Positions 1 to 8,182 of a stretch of 64,000 bases of DNA are shown here, piece by piece. Under the pieces are notes generated by a model. It worked only from the letters and a program-made list of their open reading frames with translations. It did no database searches and had not been told where the DNA came from. Location: contig VTEF01000003.1 in NCBI GenBank assembly GCA_008180335.1, positions 434,001 to 498,000 on the forward strand, read 5' to 3'. Positions within the stretch are counted from its first letter, which is position 1, and every line of letters begins with the position of its first letter. Origin of the DNA: Priestia megaterium (GTDB lineage: Bacteria > Bacillota > Bacilli > Bacillales > Bacillaceae_H). The position numbers and the translations under genes were made by a program.

Positions 1-211
1 TCTAGTGTCGGTCCTATAATAGCTTGAACTTTCTGAGCTACTAGTTCTGCAATTTTTACGGATACAAGGGTATCAGTTCCCAATGGTAGGTGCGGACCGT
101 AAACTTCAAATGCTCCTGACGGGATAATAACAAGATCAGTTTTTTTTTTCTTCCTAAAAAGCCTTTCCAACTCATTTCTTTTAGATAATTCGTCTTCTGA
201 TAGGACATCAT
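1..211 (-). pseudogene. creatininase-family amidohydrolase, 5' part, reading frame broken
   Basis: This is the start of a creatininase/creatinine amidohydrolase-family gene that runs off the left edge. The ATG at 211 overlaps the stop of the GntR gene (TAATG) and has a GGAGG site at 218-222. From this start the frame reads NYLKEMSW, which fits the family N-terminus, but ends in the wrong frame after a run of ten A (plus-strand T at 140-149). In the next frame the conserved part continues without a stop: TDLVIIPSGAFEVYGPHLPL then GTDT, containing the family's metal-site region. One extra A would join both halves. It is therefore a recent frameshift, a slippage tract or a homopolymer sequencing error. 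The family uses divalent metals to cleave cyclic or linear amides; the substrate here is unknown. It appears co-transcribed with the regulator. Confidence 0.75.
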
Positions 212-843
212 TACATACCTCCATACATTTTAATTTTCCCCTCATTGAGGTGGTTTTCAAGTTCCTTGACTGCTAATTCAATCTGCTTGCTTTTCAAATA
301 GTCCATGATCTGAATATGTTCTTGTATAAACATTAGAAGTTTTTGTGGATTGTTTCTTATCCTGTGACTCAATCGATGTAATCTCTCGCTTACGTTCTCT
401 ATTCCTTGAATGAAAAGCTCGTTCCCTACTACCTTTAAGAGGTACAGATGAAATTCAATATCATACTTGATAAACGAAAAAGTATCATTCTCTTCAACAG
501 CGAATTTTTGCTTCTCAATAAGGTCAGCTAAATTAGAAAAATCATCATTATTTAACAAATGAACGGCTTGCTTTAGGGATGCTGTTTCAATTGCGATTCG
601 ATAGTCAAAAATGTCATTGGTTTCTTTTATTGATAGATTCGGAATCATTATTCCTTGGTTAGGTAAGATTTTGATGAACCCTTCATGTTGGAGCTTTTGT
701 AGTCCCTCTCTAATAGGTGTTCTACTCATATTTAATTCTTCAACCAATAGGTTTTCGGATGTGTTTTCACTTCCTCCCCTTAAAATTTTTTCTTTAATTT
801 TTTCGTAAGCAATGTCTTTTAATAATTTCTTCTTTTCAATCAT
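211..843 (-). CDS. GntR-family transcriptional regulator, FadR/FCD subfamily
   Basis: 210-residue DNA-binding regulator. Residues about 8-75 form the GntR winged helix (LVEELNMSRTPIREGLQKL is the recognition region) and about 85-205 form an all-helical FCD domain, which in this family binds small carboxylic-acid effectors, often through a metal site. Length is typical. It lies directly upstream of, and overlaps by one base, the creatininase-family gene, so it probably controls that gene or operon and itself. Five helically phased GTATAC-like cores lie about 50-100 bp upstream of its start and are the obvious operator. The effector cannot be read from the sequence. Confidence 0.92.
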   Translation of the reverse strand: MIEKKKLLKDIAYEKIKEKILRGGSENTSENLLVEELNMSRTPIREGLQKLQHEGFIKILPNQGIMIPNLSIKETNDIFDYRIAIETASLKQAVHLLNNDDFSNLADLIEKQKFAVEENDTFSFIKYDIEFHLYLLKVVGNELFIQGIENVSERLHRLSHRIRNNPQKLLMFIQEHIQIMDYLKSKQIELAVKELENHLNEGKIKMYGGM

Positions 844-892
844 AGAAGGTTCTCCTTTTGTAAAAACTGATGTTTTTAACTTATTCTATTTT

Positions 893-942
893 GTATACGA
901 CTTGTATACAACTTGTATATGACTTGCATACAACCTGTATAC
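893..942. promoter_or_regulatory. array of five 11-bp operator-like repeats upstream of the GntR gene
   Basis: Cores GTATAC (893-898), GTATAC (904-909), GTATAT (915-920), GCATAC (926-931) and GTATAC (937-942) repeat with an exact 11-bp period, separated by ACTT/ACCT-like linkers. TTGTATACAA fits the general FadR-subfamily operator pattern (GT-N-AC symmetric). A spacing near one helical turn would place all sites on one DNA face, suggesting cooperative binding of the regulator encoded at 211-843. Confidence 0.7.
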
Positions 943-1276
943 AAGCGAGCCAAAAAAATTAAATATTCCTTTCTTATTTAATTTTGACTACCCATAAAAG
1001 ACTAAAAATTACTAATTATTCAGAAAATAAAGTTTATTTAATTATATATATATATATCATATTACAAATAAAGAAACAACCATTTATTTTCGAAAAATTC
1101 TAAAATCTTTTTAAAAGCCACTTTTTTCTACAAAAGAAGCAATTGCTTATGAGGACGCCATCTACCTGTTTTTATCATAACTATTTACTTCAAAAGTTCT
1201 GTAAAGGATGACTTGATTAGGAAAATTCGAGAATGCAGTATGAAGAAGAGTATTTAAGCATAGATGATTATATAGT

Positions 1277-1308
1277 AAAAAGAGAAGGATTTCCCCTTCT
1301 CTTTTTTA
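1277..1308 (+). terminator. orphan intrinsic terminator-like hairpin
   Basis: Stem AGAGAAGG (1281-1288) pairs with CCTTCTCT (1295-1302), extended by flanking A and T tracts, and is followed by six T on the plus strand. No recognisable gene ends just before it. A short open stretch ending at the TAA near 1256 may be the tail of a lost gene. Confidence 0.5.
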
Positions 1309-1465
1309 ATTTAACCTTGTTTTCACTCTTTTTAACACTTGAGGCATGTGGTTTATAATGCTGCTGCCACTATTTTAGTTCATTTCTATAAATTATTAGA
1401 GTTCTTTGGCAAAAACCTTTAATAATTCCTTCTGCATCATTTCTATACGAATATGAAATTAATCA

Positions 1466-1494
1466 TTGACTATTTTATTAATTATTGATACTAT
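1466..1494 (+). promoter_or_regulatory. sigma-A promoter for the glycine-riboswitch transcript
   Basis: TTGACT (1466-1471), a 17-bp spacer and TACTAT (1489-1494) give a good vegetative promoter. Transcription would begin near 1501, about 90 nt before the riboswitch aptamer. Confidence 0.65.
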
Positions 1495-1570
1495 CTGTTT
1501 ATTATTTTCATAAAAACATCATGATGAAAAATTAATTTATGAAACAGTAATCTTATAGCAAGCAATGATC

Positions 1571-1702
1571 GTTGTGGATAACACTACAACAGGAGCAGCT
1601 TCTGGAGAGACCGCTTTTGCGGCGCCGAAGGATTCACAATCTCAGGCAAAAGGACAGAAGAGTAACTTATACATAGTTTATATGTTATTCTACTACCTAT
1701 TT
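1571..1702 (+). promoter_or_regulatory. glycine riboswitch, single aptamer
   Basis: The conserved glycine-aptamer segments are all readable: CTGGAGAGACC (1602-1612), GCGCCGAAGG (1622-1631) and CTCAGGCAAAAGGACAG (1641-1657). The closing P1 helix is CTTCTG (1599-1604) with CAGAAG (1655-1660). Only one aptamer is present. A short hairpin at 1571-1590 (GTTGT/ACAAC arms) sits where a degenerate partner aptamer might be. CAATCTCA (1637-1644) in the aptamer is perfectly complementary to TGAGATTG (1702-1709) in the 5' arm of the terminator, giving a plausible antiterminator. That arrangement would suggest glycine-induced termination, but the direction of control is inference. Confidence 0.85.
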
Positions 1703-1732
1703 GAGATTGGAAAAATTCCAATCTCTTTTTTT
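1703..1732 (+). terminator. riboswitch expression-platform terminator
   Basis: Stem GAGATTGGAA (1703-1712) and TTCCAATCTC (1716-1725) with an AAA loop, followed by seven T. It lies between the glycine aptamer and the ACT-domain gene, so it is the expected attenuator. Confidence 0.85.
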
Positions 1733-1762
1733 ATTTTCTACTATTTTTATGAGGTGATTTTC

Positions 1763-2035
1763 ATGCAGCAAAGACGTGCAGTAGTAAGTGTCGTTGGACA
1801 AGACCAAGTAGGGATTATCGCTAAAGTAACAACCATTTTATCAGAGAACAATATCAATATCCTTGATATTAGTCAGACAATCTCACAAGAATTCTTTACC
1901 ATGATGATGATTGTTGATGCATCAAACAGTAACCTGCATGCATTACAACAATCCTTTGACGAAGTAAGCGAACAACTTCATTTGAAAATTAACATTCAGC
2001 TTGAAGAAACATTTCAAGCTATGCATCGCGTGTAA
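1763..2035 (+). CDS. ACT-domain protein, UPF0237 family
   Basis: 90-residue protein consisting almost entirely of one ACT domain, a small-molecule (usually amino-acid) sensing fold; the N-terminus [20 protein letters not shown] is characteristic. The family is related to the GcvR-type glycine-cleavage regulators. The ATG at 1763 follows GAGGTG at 1751-1756 with 6-base spacing; the longer open frame upstream is riboswitch sequence, not protein. It is followed after 13 bp by the UPF0210 gene, a conserved pairing in Firmicutes. With the glycine riboswitch upstream, glycine or a related amino acid is the most likely ligand, but this is inference. Confidence 0.9.
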   Translation: MQQRRAVVSVVGQDQVGIIAKVTTILSENNINILDISQTISQEFFTMMMIVDASNSNLHALQQSFDEVSEQLHLKINIQLEETFQAMHRV

Positions 2036-2048
2036 AGGAGTGAACAAT

Positions 2049-3410
2049 ATGAGTATTGCATTAAATGAAATGATGGAAACAATTCGAATGGTCCAAATGG
2101 AAAACCTCGATATCCGAACGGTTACCATGGGAATCAGTTTGCGAGATTGTGCAGATTCAGATTTCGAGAAAATGAACCAACGTGTGTATAATAAAATTGT
2201 TTCATATGCAGAACGTTTAAGAGAAACTGCTGAAGAAGTTGAAAAAGAATATGGCATTCCTATTATTAATAAACGTATTTCCATTACACCTATTGCTGAA
2301 ATTTTAGGCAATGCAACGAAAGAACAAGCGATTGAACTAGCAAAGACGCTTGATAAAGCAGCTGTAAGGCTTGGTGTAGATTTTATCGGTGGTTACTCTG
2401 CACTTGTTCATAAAGGTATTTCGAAAGGAGACCAAACACTGCTTGATGCTCTGCCGGAAGCACTCAGTGTGACAGAACGTGTTTGTTCTTCCGTCTCTGT
2501 CGCTACGACAAGAACAGGGATTAATATGGATGCGGTCAAAAAGTTGGGAATGATCATTAAAGAAGCAGCCGAGCGTACGAAAACTCAAAATGGAATTGCC
2601 TGCGCAAAGCTTGTTGTTTTTTGCAATTCTGTAGAAGATAACCCATTTATGGCAGGTGCTTTTCATGGATCAGGTGAAGGCGAAGTTGTTTTAAATGTTG
2701 GGGTTAGCGGACCTGGAGTTGTATTAAATGCGTTAAAACGTCATCCAGATGCTGATTTAGGAGAAGTATCTGAAGTGATTAAGAAAACAACTTTTAAAAT
2801 TACACGTGCGGGTGAATTAATTGGCCGTGTTGTCGCTGAACGATTAAATGTTCCGTTTGGTATTATGGATTTATCTCTGGCACCAACAAATGCCATTAAT
2901 GATAGTGTCGCAGAGATTCTTGAAGAAATTGGTTTAGAGCGAGTAGGAACACATGGGACAATTGCAGCCCTTGCACTTATGAATGACGCGGTTAAAAAAG
3001 GCGGAGCGATGGCGAGCTCTTATGTTGGAGGCCTAAGCGGAGCATTTATTCCTGTAAGTGAAGACAACGGAATGATTAAAGGGATTATGGATAATTCTCT
3101 TACGCTTTCAAAGCTTGAAGCTATGACATGTGTATGCTCAGTCGGACTTGACATGATTGCTCTTACAGGTGATGTTCCTGCTTCTACTTTATCGGCGATG
3201 ATTGCAGATGAAGCAGCTATTGGGATGATTAATAAGAAAACAACTGCTGTGCGTGTCATTCCTGTTCCGGGCAAACAAGAAGGTGATATCGTTGAATTTG
3301 GCGGTTTACTGGGCCGTGCTCCAGTAATGGGTGTAAATCCGTATAGTTCTGACAAACTCATCAACCGTGGCGGTAGGATTCCAGCTCCACTTCAAGCACT
3401 TATTAACTAG
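2049..3410 (+). CDS. UPF0210 (DUF711/PFL-like) family protein
   Basis: 453-residue cytoplasmic protein of the UPF0210 family, whose fold resembles glycyl-radical enzymes of the pyruvate formate-lyase type but whose reaction is unknown. The start is the ATG at 2049 with AAAGGAG just upstream; length is normal for the family. It contains conserved Gly-rich stretches such as [10 protein letters not shown] and [14 protein letters not shown]. It is the second gene of the riboswitch-controlled unit with the ACT-domain protein, so the pair presumably works together in a glycine-responsive process. No C-terminal glycyl-radical motif (RVxGY) is visible, so classic radical chemistry is not supported by the sequence. 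Confidence 0.9.
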   Translation: MSIALNEMMETIRMVQMENLDIRTVTMGISLRDCADSDFEKMNQRVYNKIVSYAERLRETAEEVEKEYGIPIINKRISITPIAEILGNATKEQAIELAKTLDKAAVRLGVDFIGGYSALVHKGISKGDQTLLDALPEALSVTERVCSSVSVATTRTGINMDAVKKLGMIIKEAAERTKTQNGIACAKLVVFCNSVEDNPFMAGAFHGSGEGEVVLNVGVSGPGVVLNALKRHPDADLGEVSEVIKKTTFKITRAGELIGRVVAERLNVPFGIMDLSLAPTNAINDSVAEILEEIGLERVGTHGTIAALALMNDAVKKGGAMASSYVGGLSGAFIPVSEDNGMIKGIMDNSLTLSKLEAMTCVCSVGLDMIALTGDVPASTLSAMIADEAAIGMINKKTTAVRVIPVPGKQEGDIVEFGGLLGRAPVMGVNPYSSDKLINRGGRIPAPLQALIN

Positions 3411-3413
3411 TTT

Positions 3414-3450
3414 ACAAGCAGGTAGCACTTTTCCTACCTGCTTGTATTAT
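3414..3450 (+). terminator. terminator after the UPF0210 gene
   Basis: A 12-bp perfect stem, ACAAGCAGGTAG (3414-3425) with CTACCTGCTTGT (3434-3445), followed by a weak T-rich tail. Confidence 0.7.
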
Positions 3451-3489
3451 TCTGTAAGTGCCTTTGTGTATTTAACCCACCGTGATAAT

Positions 3490-3684
3490 CTAATTTGTTT
3501 CGCTTTTGTGTTTATCTAAACACGCTTTACAAATACAAGATTTATTTAACGCTTCCACAGGTACCCTCTTAAAAATACTTTCAGGAAATACCTCTGCCAT
3601 ACACCAGCATTCTTCTACGTTCTTTTCATCTGAAGAGCCGCATTGATTCTTGTTCATACAAATAGGACAAGCTTTTTGATTCAT
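3490..3684 (-). CDS. small cysteine-rich (CWC-type) protein
   Basis: 64-residue protein with nine cysteines: CPICMNKNQC near the N-terminus, CWC in the middle (residues about 28-30) and CICKAC near the C-terminus, the layout of the 'cysteine-rich CWC' family. Zinc binding is likely; the function is unknown. A start at 3717 would add 11 basic residues; neither start has a strong ribosome site, so the ATG at 3684, which begins the conserved part, is preferred. It lies 78 bp upstream of... the next minus-strand gene on its other side is bioF (start 4938), which reads toward it, so the two could be co-transcribed from the bioF promoter. Confidence 0.65.
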   Translation of the reverse strand: MNQKACPICMNKNQCGSSDEKNVEECWCMAEVFPESIFKRVPVEALNKSCICKACLDKHKSETN

Positions 3685-3762
3685 TTTTTTCACTGCTTTC
3701 TTTAAAGTTTTACACATTTAAAAAATTGCTGAACAATTACTTTTTATTTACCCTGCGTCAGC

Positions 3763-4938
3763 TTATGTTGTAGGAATGTTTAGCTCAGTACGTACCTCAG
3801 CAAACACTTTGCTAATATAGTCAATGTCCCGATCTGTATAGTCAGAAGTTAAGCATAAACGAATTCTGCTCGTTCCAATTGGTACCGTTGGCGGCCGAAT
3901 AGCTTTAGCAAAGATTCCTCTTTCATTTAGTTTTTCTGCTAGCTGCAACGTGTGATCATTATCTCCTATAATAACAGGAATGATTGGTGTGAAACCATCC
4001 GTAACATTAAAGTTTTCTTCCTTTAATTTTTCTCGCAACAATCTGCTCATTTTCGCTAAGTGCTTTCTTTTTTCATTTGCTTGTTTCAAAATAGCAAATG
4101 ATTCGATAGCTGCAGCAACAACCATCGGAGAAAGAGCAGTTTGAAAAATAAACGGCCTCGCATAATTTCGGAGATAATCAATTAGTTGAGCAGATCCTGC
4201 AACATAGCCTCCCTCCGTTCCAACAGCCTTGCTGAGAGTCCCTATCTTCACATCAACATCGATCTTAAAATGTTCAGTCGTACCTCGTCCATATTCCCCT
4301 AACACACCTGTTCCGTGCGCATCATCTACAATAACATAGGCTTCATATGATGCGGCTAAATCATTAATTTCGTTTAATAACGCAACATCTCCATCCATGC
4401 TGAATACCCCATCGGTTACAATAAAGCAGCGATTATACACACTTTGAGCTTCACTCAATCGTTTTTCCAGCTCAATCATATCGCTATGTTTATACACTTT
4501 TACATCTGCCTTGCTTAAACGGCAGCCATCTATAAGACTAGCATGATTCCATTCATCGCTTAAGATTACGTCTCCTTTTTGCGGCAAGGCGGACAGCACA
4601 CCGACATTTGCAAGATATCCGCTTGAAAATAAAAGTGCAGCTTCAGTTTGATGGAATTTTGCGATGATGTTTTCTAGCTCAATGTGTAAATCTGATGTTC
4701 CGGTCGTTAATCTTGATCCAGAACTTCCCACTCCATATGTTTTAGCTGCCTGTACCGCTGCGTTGATTAGACGTTCATCATGTATTAATCCAAGATAATT
4801 GTTTGAAGAAAGGTTCAATTTTTCAGTTGAACTAATCATGCCATATTTAGAACGATAAGCATTTAATACTGTAGGATTACGGTAAAGCCCCTGTGCTTTC
4901 AATTTATGCAACTGCACATCAAACCACTCATTATTCAT
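3763..4938 (-). CDS. bioF: 8-amino-7-oxononanoate synthase
   Basis: 391-residue PLP-dependent alpha-oxoamine synthase: condenses pimeloyl-ACP/CoA with L-alanine in biotin synthesis. Features: LSSNNYLGL near residue 45, GSSGSRLTTGTSDLH, the PLP-lysine motif GTLSKAVG, and C-terminal AIRPPTVPIGTSRIRL, which is typical of BioF rather than the related glycine C-acetyltransferase Kbl. The start at 4938 follows GGAGG; the open frame upstream of it contains the operator. A perfect BirA-type inverted repeat overlaps its promoter, which strongly supports the biotin assignment. No other bio genes are in the window, so the remaining pathway must be elsewhere. Confidence 0.88.
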   Translation of the reverse strand: MNNEWFDVQLHKLKAQGLYRNPTVLNAYRSKYGMISSTEKLNLSSNNYLGLIHDERLINAAVQAAKTYGVGSSGSRLTTGTSDLHIELENIIAKFHQTEAALLFSSGYLANVGVLSALPQKGDVILSDEWNHASLIDGCRLSKADVKVYKHSDMIELEKRLSEAQSVYNRCFIVTDGVFSMDGDVALLNEINDLAASYEAYVIVDDAHGTGVLGEYGRGTTEHFKIDVDVKIGTLSKAVGTEGGYVAGSAQLIDYLRNYARPFIFQTALSPMVVAAAIESFAILKQANEKRKHLAKMSRLLREKLKEENFNVTDGFTPIIPVIIGDNDHTLQLAEKLNERGIFAKAIRPPTVPIGTSRIRLCLTSDYTDRDIDYISKVFAEVRTELNIPTT

Positions 4939-4958
4939 TTTTATCCTCCCCCTCCTTG

Positions 4959-4991
4959 AATGTAAACTATTATACAAATTTAGTTTACATT
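4959..4991 (-). promoter_or_regulatory. BirA-type biotin operator upstream of bioF
   Basis: A perfect 9-bp inverted repeat, AATGTAAAC (4959-4967) and GTTTACATT (4983-4991), is separated by exactly 15 bp. The half-site and N15 spacing match the Firmicute BirA operator pattern. It lies just before the bioF ribosome-binding site and would overlap the promoter, so BirA-biotinyl-AMP should repress the gene when biotin is plentiful. Confidence 0.75.
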
Positions 4992-5152
4992 TAAGAAGGG
5001 ATACTTTTCTATACAAATCACTAATAAATTCAGAAAAAATTTAACTAGCCAGGATTTCCATTCATCTATCTATCAATTATGAAGGCTACCCAAACATCGC
5101 TTCAGGACGCAGTGTTAGTTCAGCCCTTTATAGCAGGATTAGGAAAAATGCA

Positions 5153-5195
5153 TTATCTAAGAACATTTAGATAACCATTTCTTCTATTTAGATAA
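5153..5195. promoter_or_regulatory. triple TTAGATAA repeat upstream of dsdA
   Basis: TTATCTAA (5153-5160) and TTAGATAA (5167-5174) form a perfect inverted repeat with a 6-bp spacer. A further direct copy TTAGATAA lies at 5188-5195, 21 bp (two helical turns) from the second. It is 60-100 bp before the dsdA start and could be the operator of an unknown regulator. Confidence 0.45.
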
Positions 5196-5255
5196 TGGTA
5201 GATTTATACATATTTTCTGTTAAACTATAACTAATACTTAGGAGAGGAGATTATT

Positions 5256-6617
5256 ATGGCAATAAATATCAATCAGCAAACTTTATCTAACTGGATGCAA
5301 ACCTATCCATTGCTCCAAAAGATTATGCAAACGGAAGAAGTATTTTGGAAAAATCTATCTCTTTGTCAAGCCGAAACGGTTCTTCCTTTCCTTTCTATTT
5401 CCACGAAAGAGATTGAAGAAGCGGCAAACAGATTAACTCGCTTTGCTTCTTTTATCAAAACCGTTTTTCCAGAAACGAAATCAACCAATGGAATCATTGA
5501 ATCAGAACTAAAGCCAATTCCAGCTATGCATCAATACATTAATCAAACAACAACTAATGCAATTTTAGGAAAGCTGCTGCTAAAATGTGATCACGATTTG
5601 CCAATCGCAGGCTCAATTAAAGCTCGAGGCGGTATTTATGAAGTATTAAAATTTGCTGAACAACTGGCTATTGAACATAACCTGCTCACTCTAGAAGATG
5701 ATTATGCAGCACTGGCTGAACAGCGTTTTAAAGATTTATTCTCCCGCTATTCCATTGCGGTTGGCTCAACAGGTAATCTTGGATTAAGCATTGGAATAAT
5801 AAGTGCAAAACTTGGCTTTAATGTCACTGTACATATGTCAGCTGATGCAAAACAATGGAAAAAAGATTTACTTCGTTCAAAAGGAGTAAGAGTTGTTGAA
5901 TACGAATCAGATTATGGAAAAGCAGTTGAAGAAGGTCGGAAGCAAGCCGCTGAAAACCCGATGTGTCACTTTATTGATGATGAGCACTCCACCGATTTAT
6001 TTTTAGGGTATGCAGTAGCAGCAGAACGTCTAAAAGCTCAACTTGATCAAATGCAGATTACAGTAGATGAAAAGAATCCTCTATTTGTTTATTTACCTTG
6101 CGGCGTTGGAGGTGGGCCTGGTGGTATTACATTCGGCTTAAAAGCAATTTACGGCGACCATGTTCATTGTTTTTTTGTTGAACCGACTCATTCGCCTTGT
6201 ATGCTTGCAGGGTTAATGACTGGATTACATGATCAGTTGTCTGTTCATGATATAGGCCTCGATAATCGAACAGAAGCAGATGGATTAGCAGTAGGACGCC
6301 CTTCAAGCTTGGTTAGTAACATAATGGATTCTCTTCTAAATGGCATTGTAACCGTCGAAGACAGACAACTCTTTTTCTTTGTCAAACATTTAATTGATCG
6401 TGAACACCTGTTTTTAGAACCTTCTGCAGCAGCTGGGTTTGCCGGTCCTACTAAACTATTTAATAGTCAGGAAGGAAAAGAATACTTAGCGGATTATAAC
6501 TTACAATCAAAAATGAAAAATTCAACGCATATCATTTGGGCAACCGGCGGCCGTATGGTACCAAAAGAAGAAATGGCAGTGTATTATCAGAAAGGTGTTA
6601 ATTTAAACAGCCAATAA
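5256..6617 (+). CDS. dsdA: D-serine dehydratase (D-serine ammonia-lyase)
   Basis: 453-residue PLP enzyme converting D-serine to pyruvate and ammonia, which detoxifies D-serine and supplies carbon and nitrogen. The PLP-lysine motif is [13 protein letters not shown] (residues about 119-131), followed by the substrate/phosphate loop [11 protein letters not shown] and the glycine loop [10 protein letters not shown]. Length equals that of E. coli DsdA. The start has GGAGAGGAG upstream. No DsdC-type LysR regulator or D-serine permease adjoins it, so regulation probably acts through the repeat element upstream. It stands alone between divergent and convergent neighbours. Confidence 0.93.
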   Translation: MAININQQTLSNWMQTYPLLQKIMQTEEVFWKNLSLCQAETVLPFLSISTKEIEEAANRLTRFASFIKTVFPETKSTNGIIESELKPIPAMHQYINQTTTNAILGKLLLKCDHDLPIAGSIKARGGIYEVLKFAEQLAIEHNLLTLEDDYAALAEQRFKDLFSRYSIAVGSTGNLGLSIGIISAKLGFNVTVHMSADAKQWKKDLLRSKGVRVVEYESDYGKAVEEGRKQAAENPMCHFIDDEHSTDLFLGYAVAAERLKAQLDQMQITVDEKNPLFVYLPCGVGGGPGGITFGLKAIYGDHVHCFFVEPTHSPCMLAGLMTGLHDQLSVHDIGLDNRTEADGLAVGRPSSLVSNIMDSLLNGIVTVEDRQLFFFVKHLIDREHLFLEPSAAAGFAGPTKLFNSQEGKEYLADYNLQSKMKNSTHIIWATGGRMVPKEEMAVYYQKGVNLNSQ

Positions 6618-6771
6618 GATGAAGAAAACATCTACATCCTTTTTTTCATAAGAATATGGCAAGAAAGCGGACGCATGCTGATAATCTTTTTGCTAAGCCC
6701 TGCTGGTACAGGACTAGGGTACTGGTTTCAAAGTATTTTATAAAGATGGATAGTACATTCATATAAAACAT

Positions 6772-6800
6772 AAAAGTAGCGCAATTTAAGCGCTACTTTT
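6772..6800 (-). terminator. terminator of ydbS-ydbT
   Basis: AAAAGTAGCGC (6772-6782) pairs with GCGCTACTTTT (6790-6800), with a T tract on the minus strand, directly after the ydbT stop. Confidence 0.8.
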
Positions 6801-6802
6801 TA

Positions 6803-8182
6803 TCATGAATTACATTTAACTGTTGCTTCATTAAAGATTGGTTCCCATACAATTTGCGGAAAGTAACCCGCACTATAAGATGCAGCAGGCCCCATCGTCG
6901 AAAATTCGATTTTACGATAGCCTTTTTTCCAAAACATTCTTCCTGCTTGAATGTTGATTCTCTGAATTTTTTTCCGCTGCACAATCGTCGTTTTGCGCAT
7001 AATGAACTGCGACCTGATGCTAACAAATGAATTATTCATAAAAACACCGCCTTGGCGATATCCAAACCATGTCAGCAATCCACCAATAAGAGATAATGCC
7101 AAAACAATCCATATAAACTGGACTTTCCAAAAACTGATTCCAATTGCCGCAACAGCTGTTACTGCAACCTCCAATGCAAGCTTATACCATACATACGATT
7201 TAACAACGTTTGGTGTACATTCTACATATTCATAATTAGGCAAATATTGTTCAAAAATAGCCTGTAATTCTTCTGTTCTTAAAAAAGGATGAAGATAGAT
7301 TGTTTGCTGCGCATCCGATGTAACAACTTTTAACGAAATCGCACACCACCCAAATAATCTGCGCAGTATTCCTTCTTCTATCGTAACAGCTTGAATTTTG
7401 TGAAACGGGACATTTAACGATCTTTTATTGAGGATACCATACTGAATTTGAAGCTGCTTTTCATAACGCTCAACTGTGAAATCACCAAATCGTAAAATAT
7501 ATAACAAAATAGAAAGTAAATATGCAATAACAATAATGATCATTGCCAATAGGATAACAGCAAGAATGGATTGTTGAATTACTTGTTCATACGCGCTTTG
7601 AATCCATCTATTCACGAAGTTATCAACGTATTCATAAAGAACACCTAAGCTTGCAAAAATATAACCAAAATTAGCAGACAGTGCTGCTGCCAATGCTAAG
7701 CGTCCAATTGGGACTTTTAAAACTTGAATCTCTTCTTTAGCTTCAATTACTTGTTTTGAATTTAGTTGAAGTGTTTGCTTTAATTTATAAGCGTCATGCA
7801 ACAAAATACCCGGCAAATCAACTTCTGCATCTGTGCCACTGCTTGCTGTTTCAATACGTAATCTGGCTAGCTTTAATAATCGAAATAAAAGAGGCTGATC
7901 GATTTGAATAGACTGAATACGAGTTCGCTGAATAAATCGATTTTCTTTTTTAAAGATTCCTTTTTTAATTTGAATTTCGCTTTCGGTTACTTCATATCGA
8001 AACATTCGCCATTTAACAAAAGAAAAACATGCGATACCAGCGCCGATAATCAGTAGAACCCACCAATATGTAAATAAAATTTCTCGTTGAACAAAAGCGA
8101 GAAAAGCAATGGGCAGAATGTTATTTTTTATGTACTGAACAAAATCAATTACTATATAAAGAGGATGCAGACGTTTACTCAT
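6803..8182 (-). CDS. ydbT: bacterial PH-domain (bPH2/DUF304) membrane protein YdbT
   Basis: 459-residue integral membrane protein. It has hydrophobic segments near residues 20-60, 175-245 and 345-385 and repeated bPH2 domains (YEVTESEIQIKKGIF and FTVERYEKQLQIQYGILNKR are domain starts). The ATG at 8182 overlaps the ydbS stop as ATGAGTAA and has AGGTGG 9 bases upstream. In Bacillus subtilis ydbST is a sigma-W operon linked to resistance to an antimicrobial peptide (amylocyclicin); the same role is inferred here. It ends at a strong terminator. Confidence 0.88.
   Translation of the reverse strand: MSKRLHPLYIVIDFVQYIKNNILPIAFLAFVQREILFTYWWVLLIIGAGIACFSFVKWRMFRYEVTESEIQIKKGIFKKENRFIQRTRIQSIQIDQPLLFRLLKLARLRIETASSGTDAEVDLPGILLHDAYKLKQTLQLNSKQVIEAKEEIQVLKVPIGRLALAAALSANFGYIFASLGVLYEYVDNFVNRWIQSAYEQVIQQSILAVILLAMIIIVIAYLLSILLYILRFGDFTVERYEKQLQIQYGILNKRSLNVPFHKIQAVTIEEGILRRLFGWCAISLKVVTSDAQQTIYLHPFLRTEELQAIFEQYLPNYEYVECTPNVVKSYVWYKLALEVAVTAVAAIGISFWKVQFIWIVLALSLIGGLLTWFGYRQGGVFMNNSFVSIRSQFIMRKTTIVQRKKIQRINIQAGRMFWKKGYRKIEFSTMGPAASYSAGYFPQIVWEPIFNEATVKCNS

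Noticed and set aside
1565-1762. Open frame extending the ACT-domain gene upstream
   Set aside because: This stretch is the glycine riboswitch and its terminator; the ATG at 1763 has the ribosome site and the family N-terminus.
5079-5174. 31-codon frame before dsdA
   Set aside because: No ribosome site, overlaps the repeat element, and no family resemblance.
6655-6765. 36-codon plus-strand frame after dsdA
   Set aside because: No ribosome site or family resemblance; probably chance.
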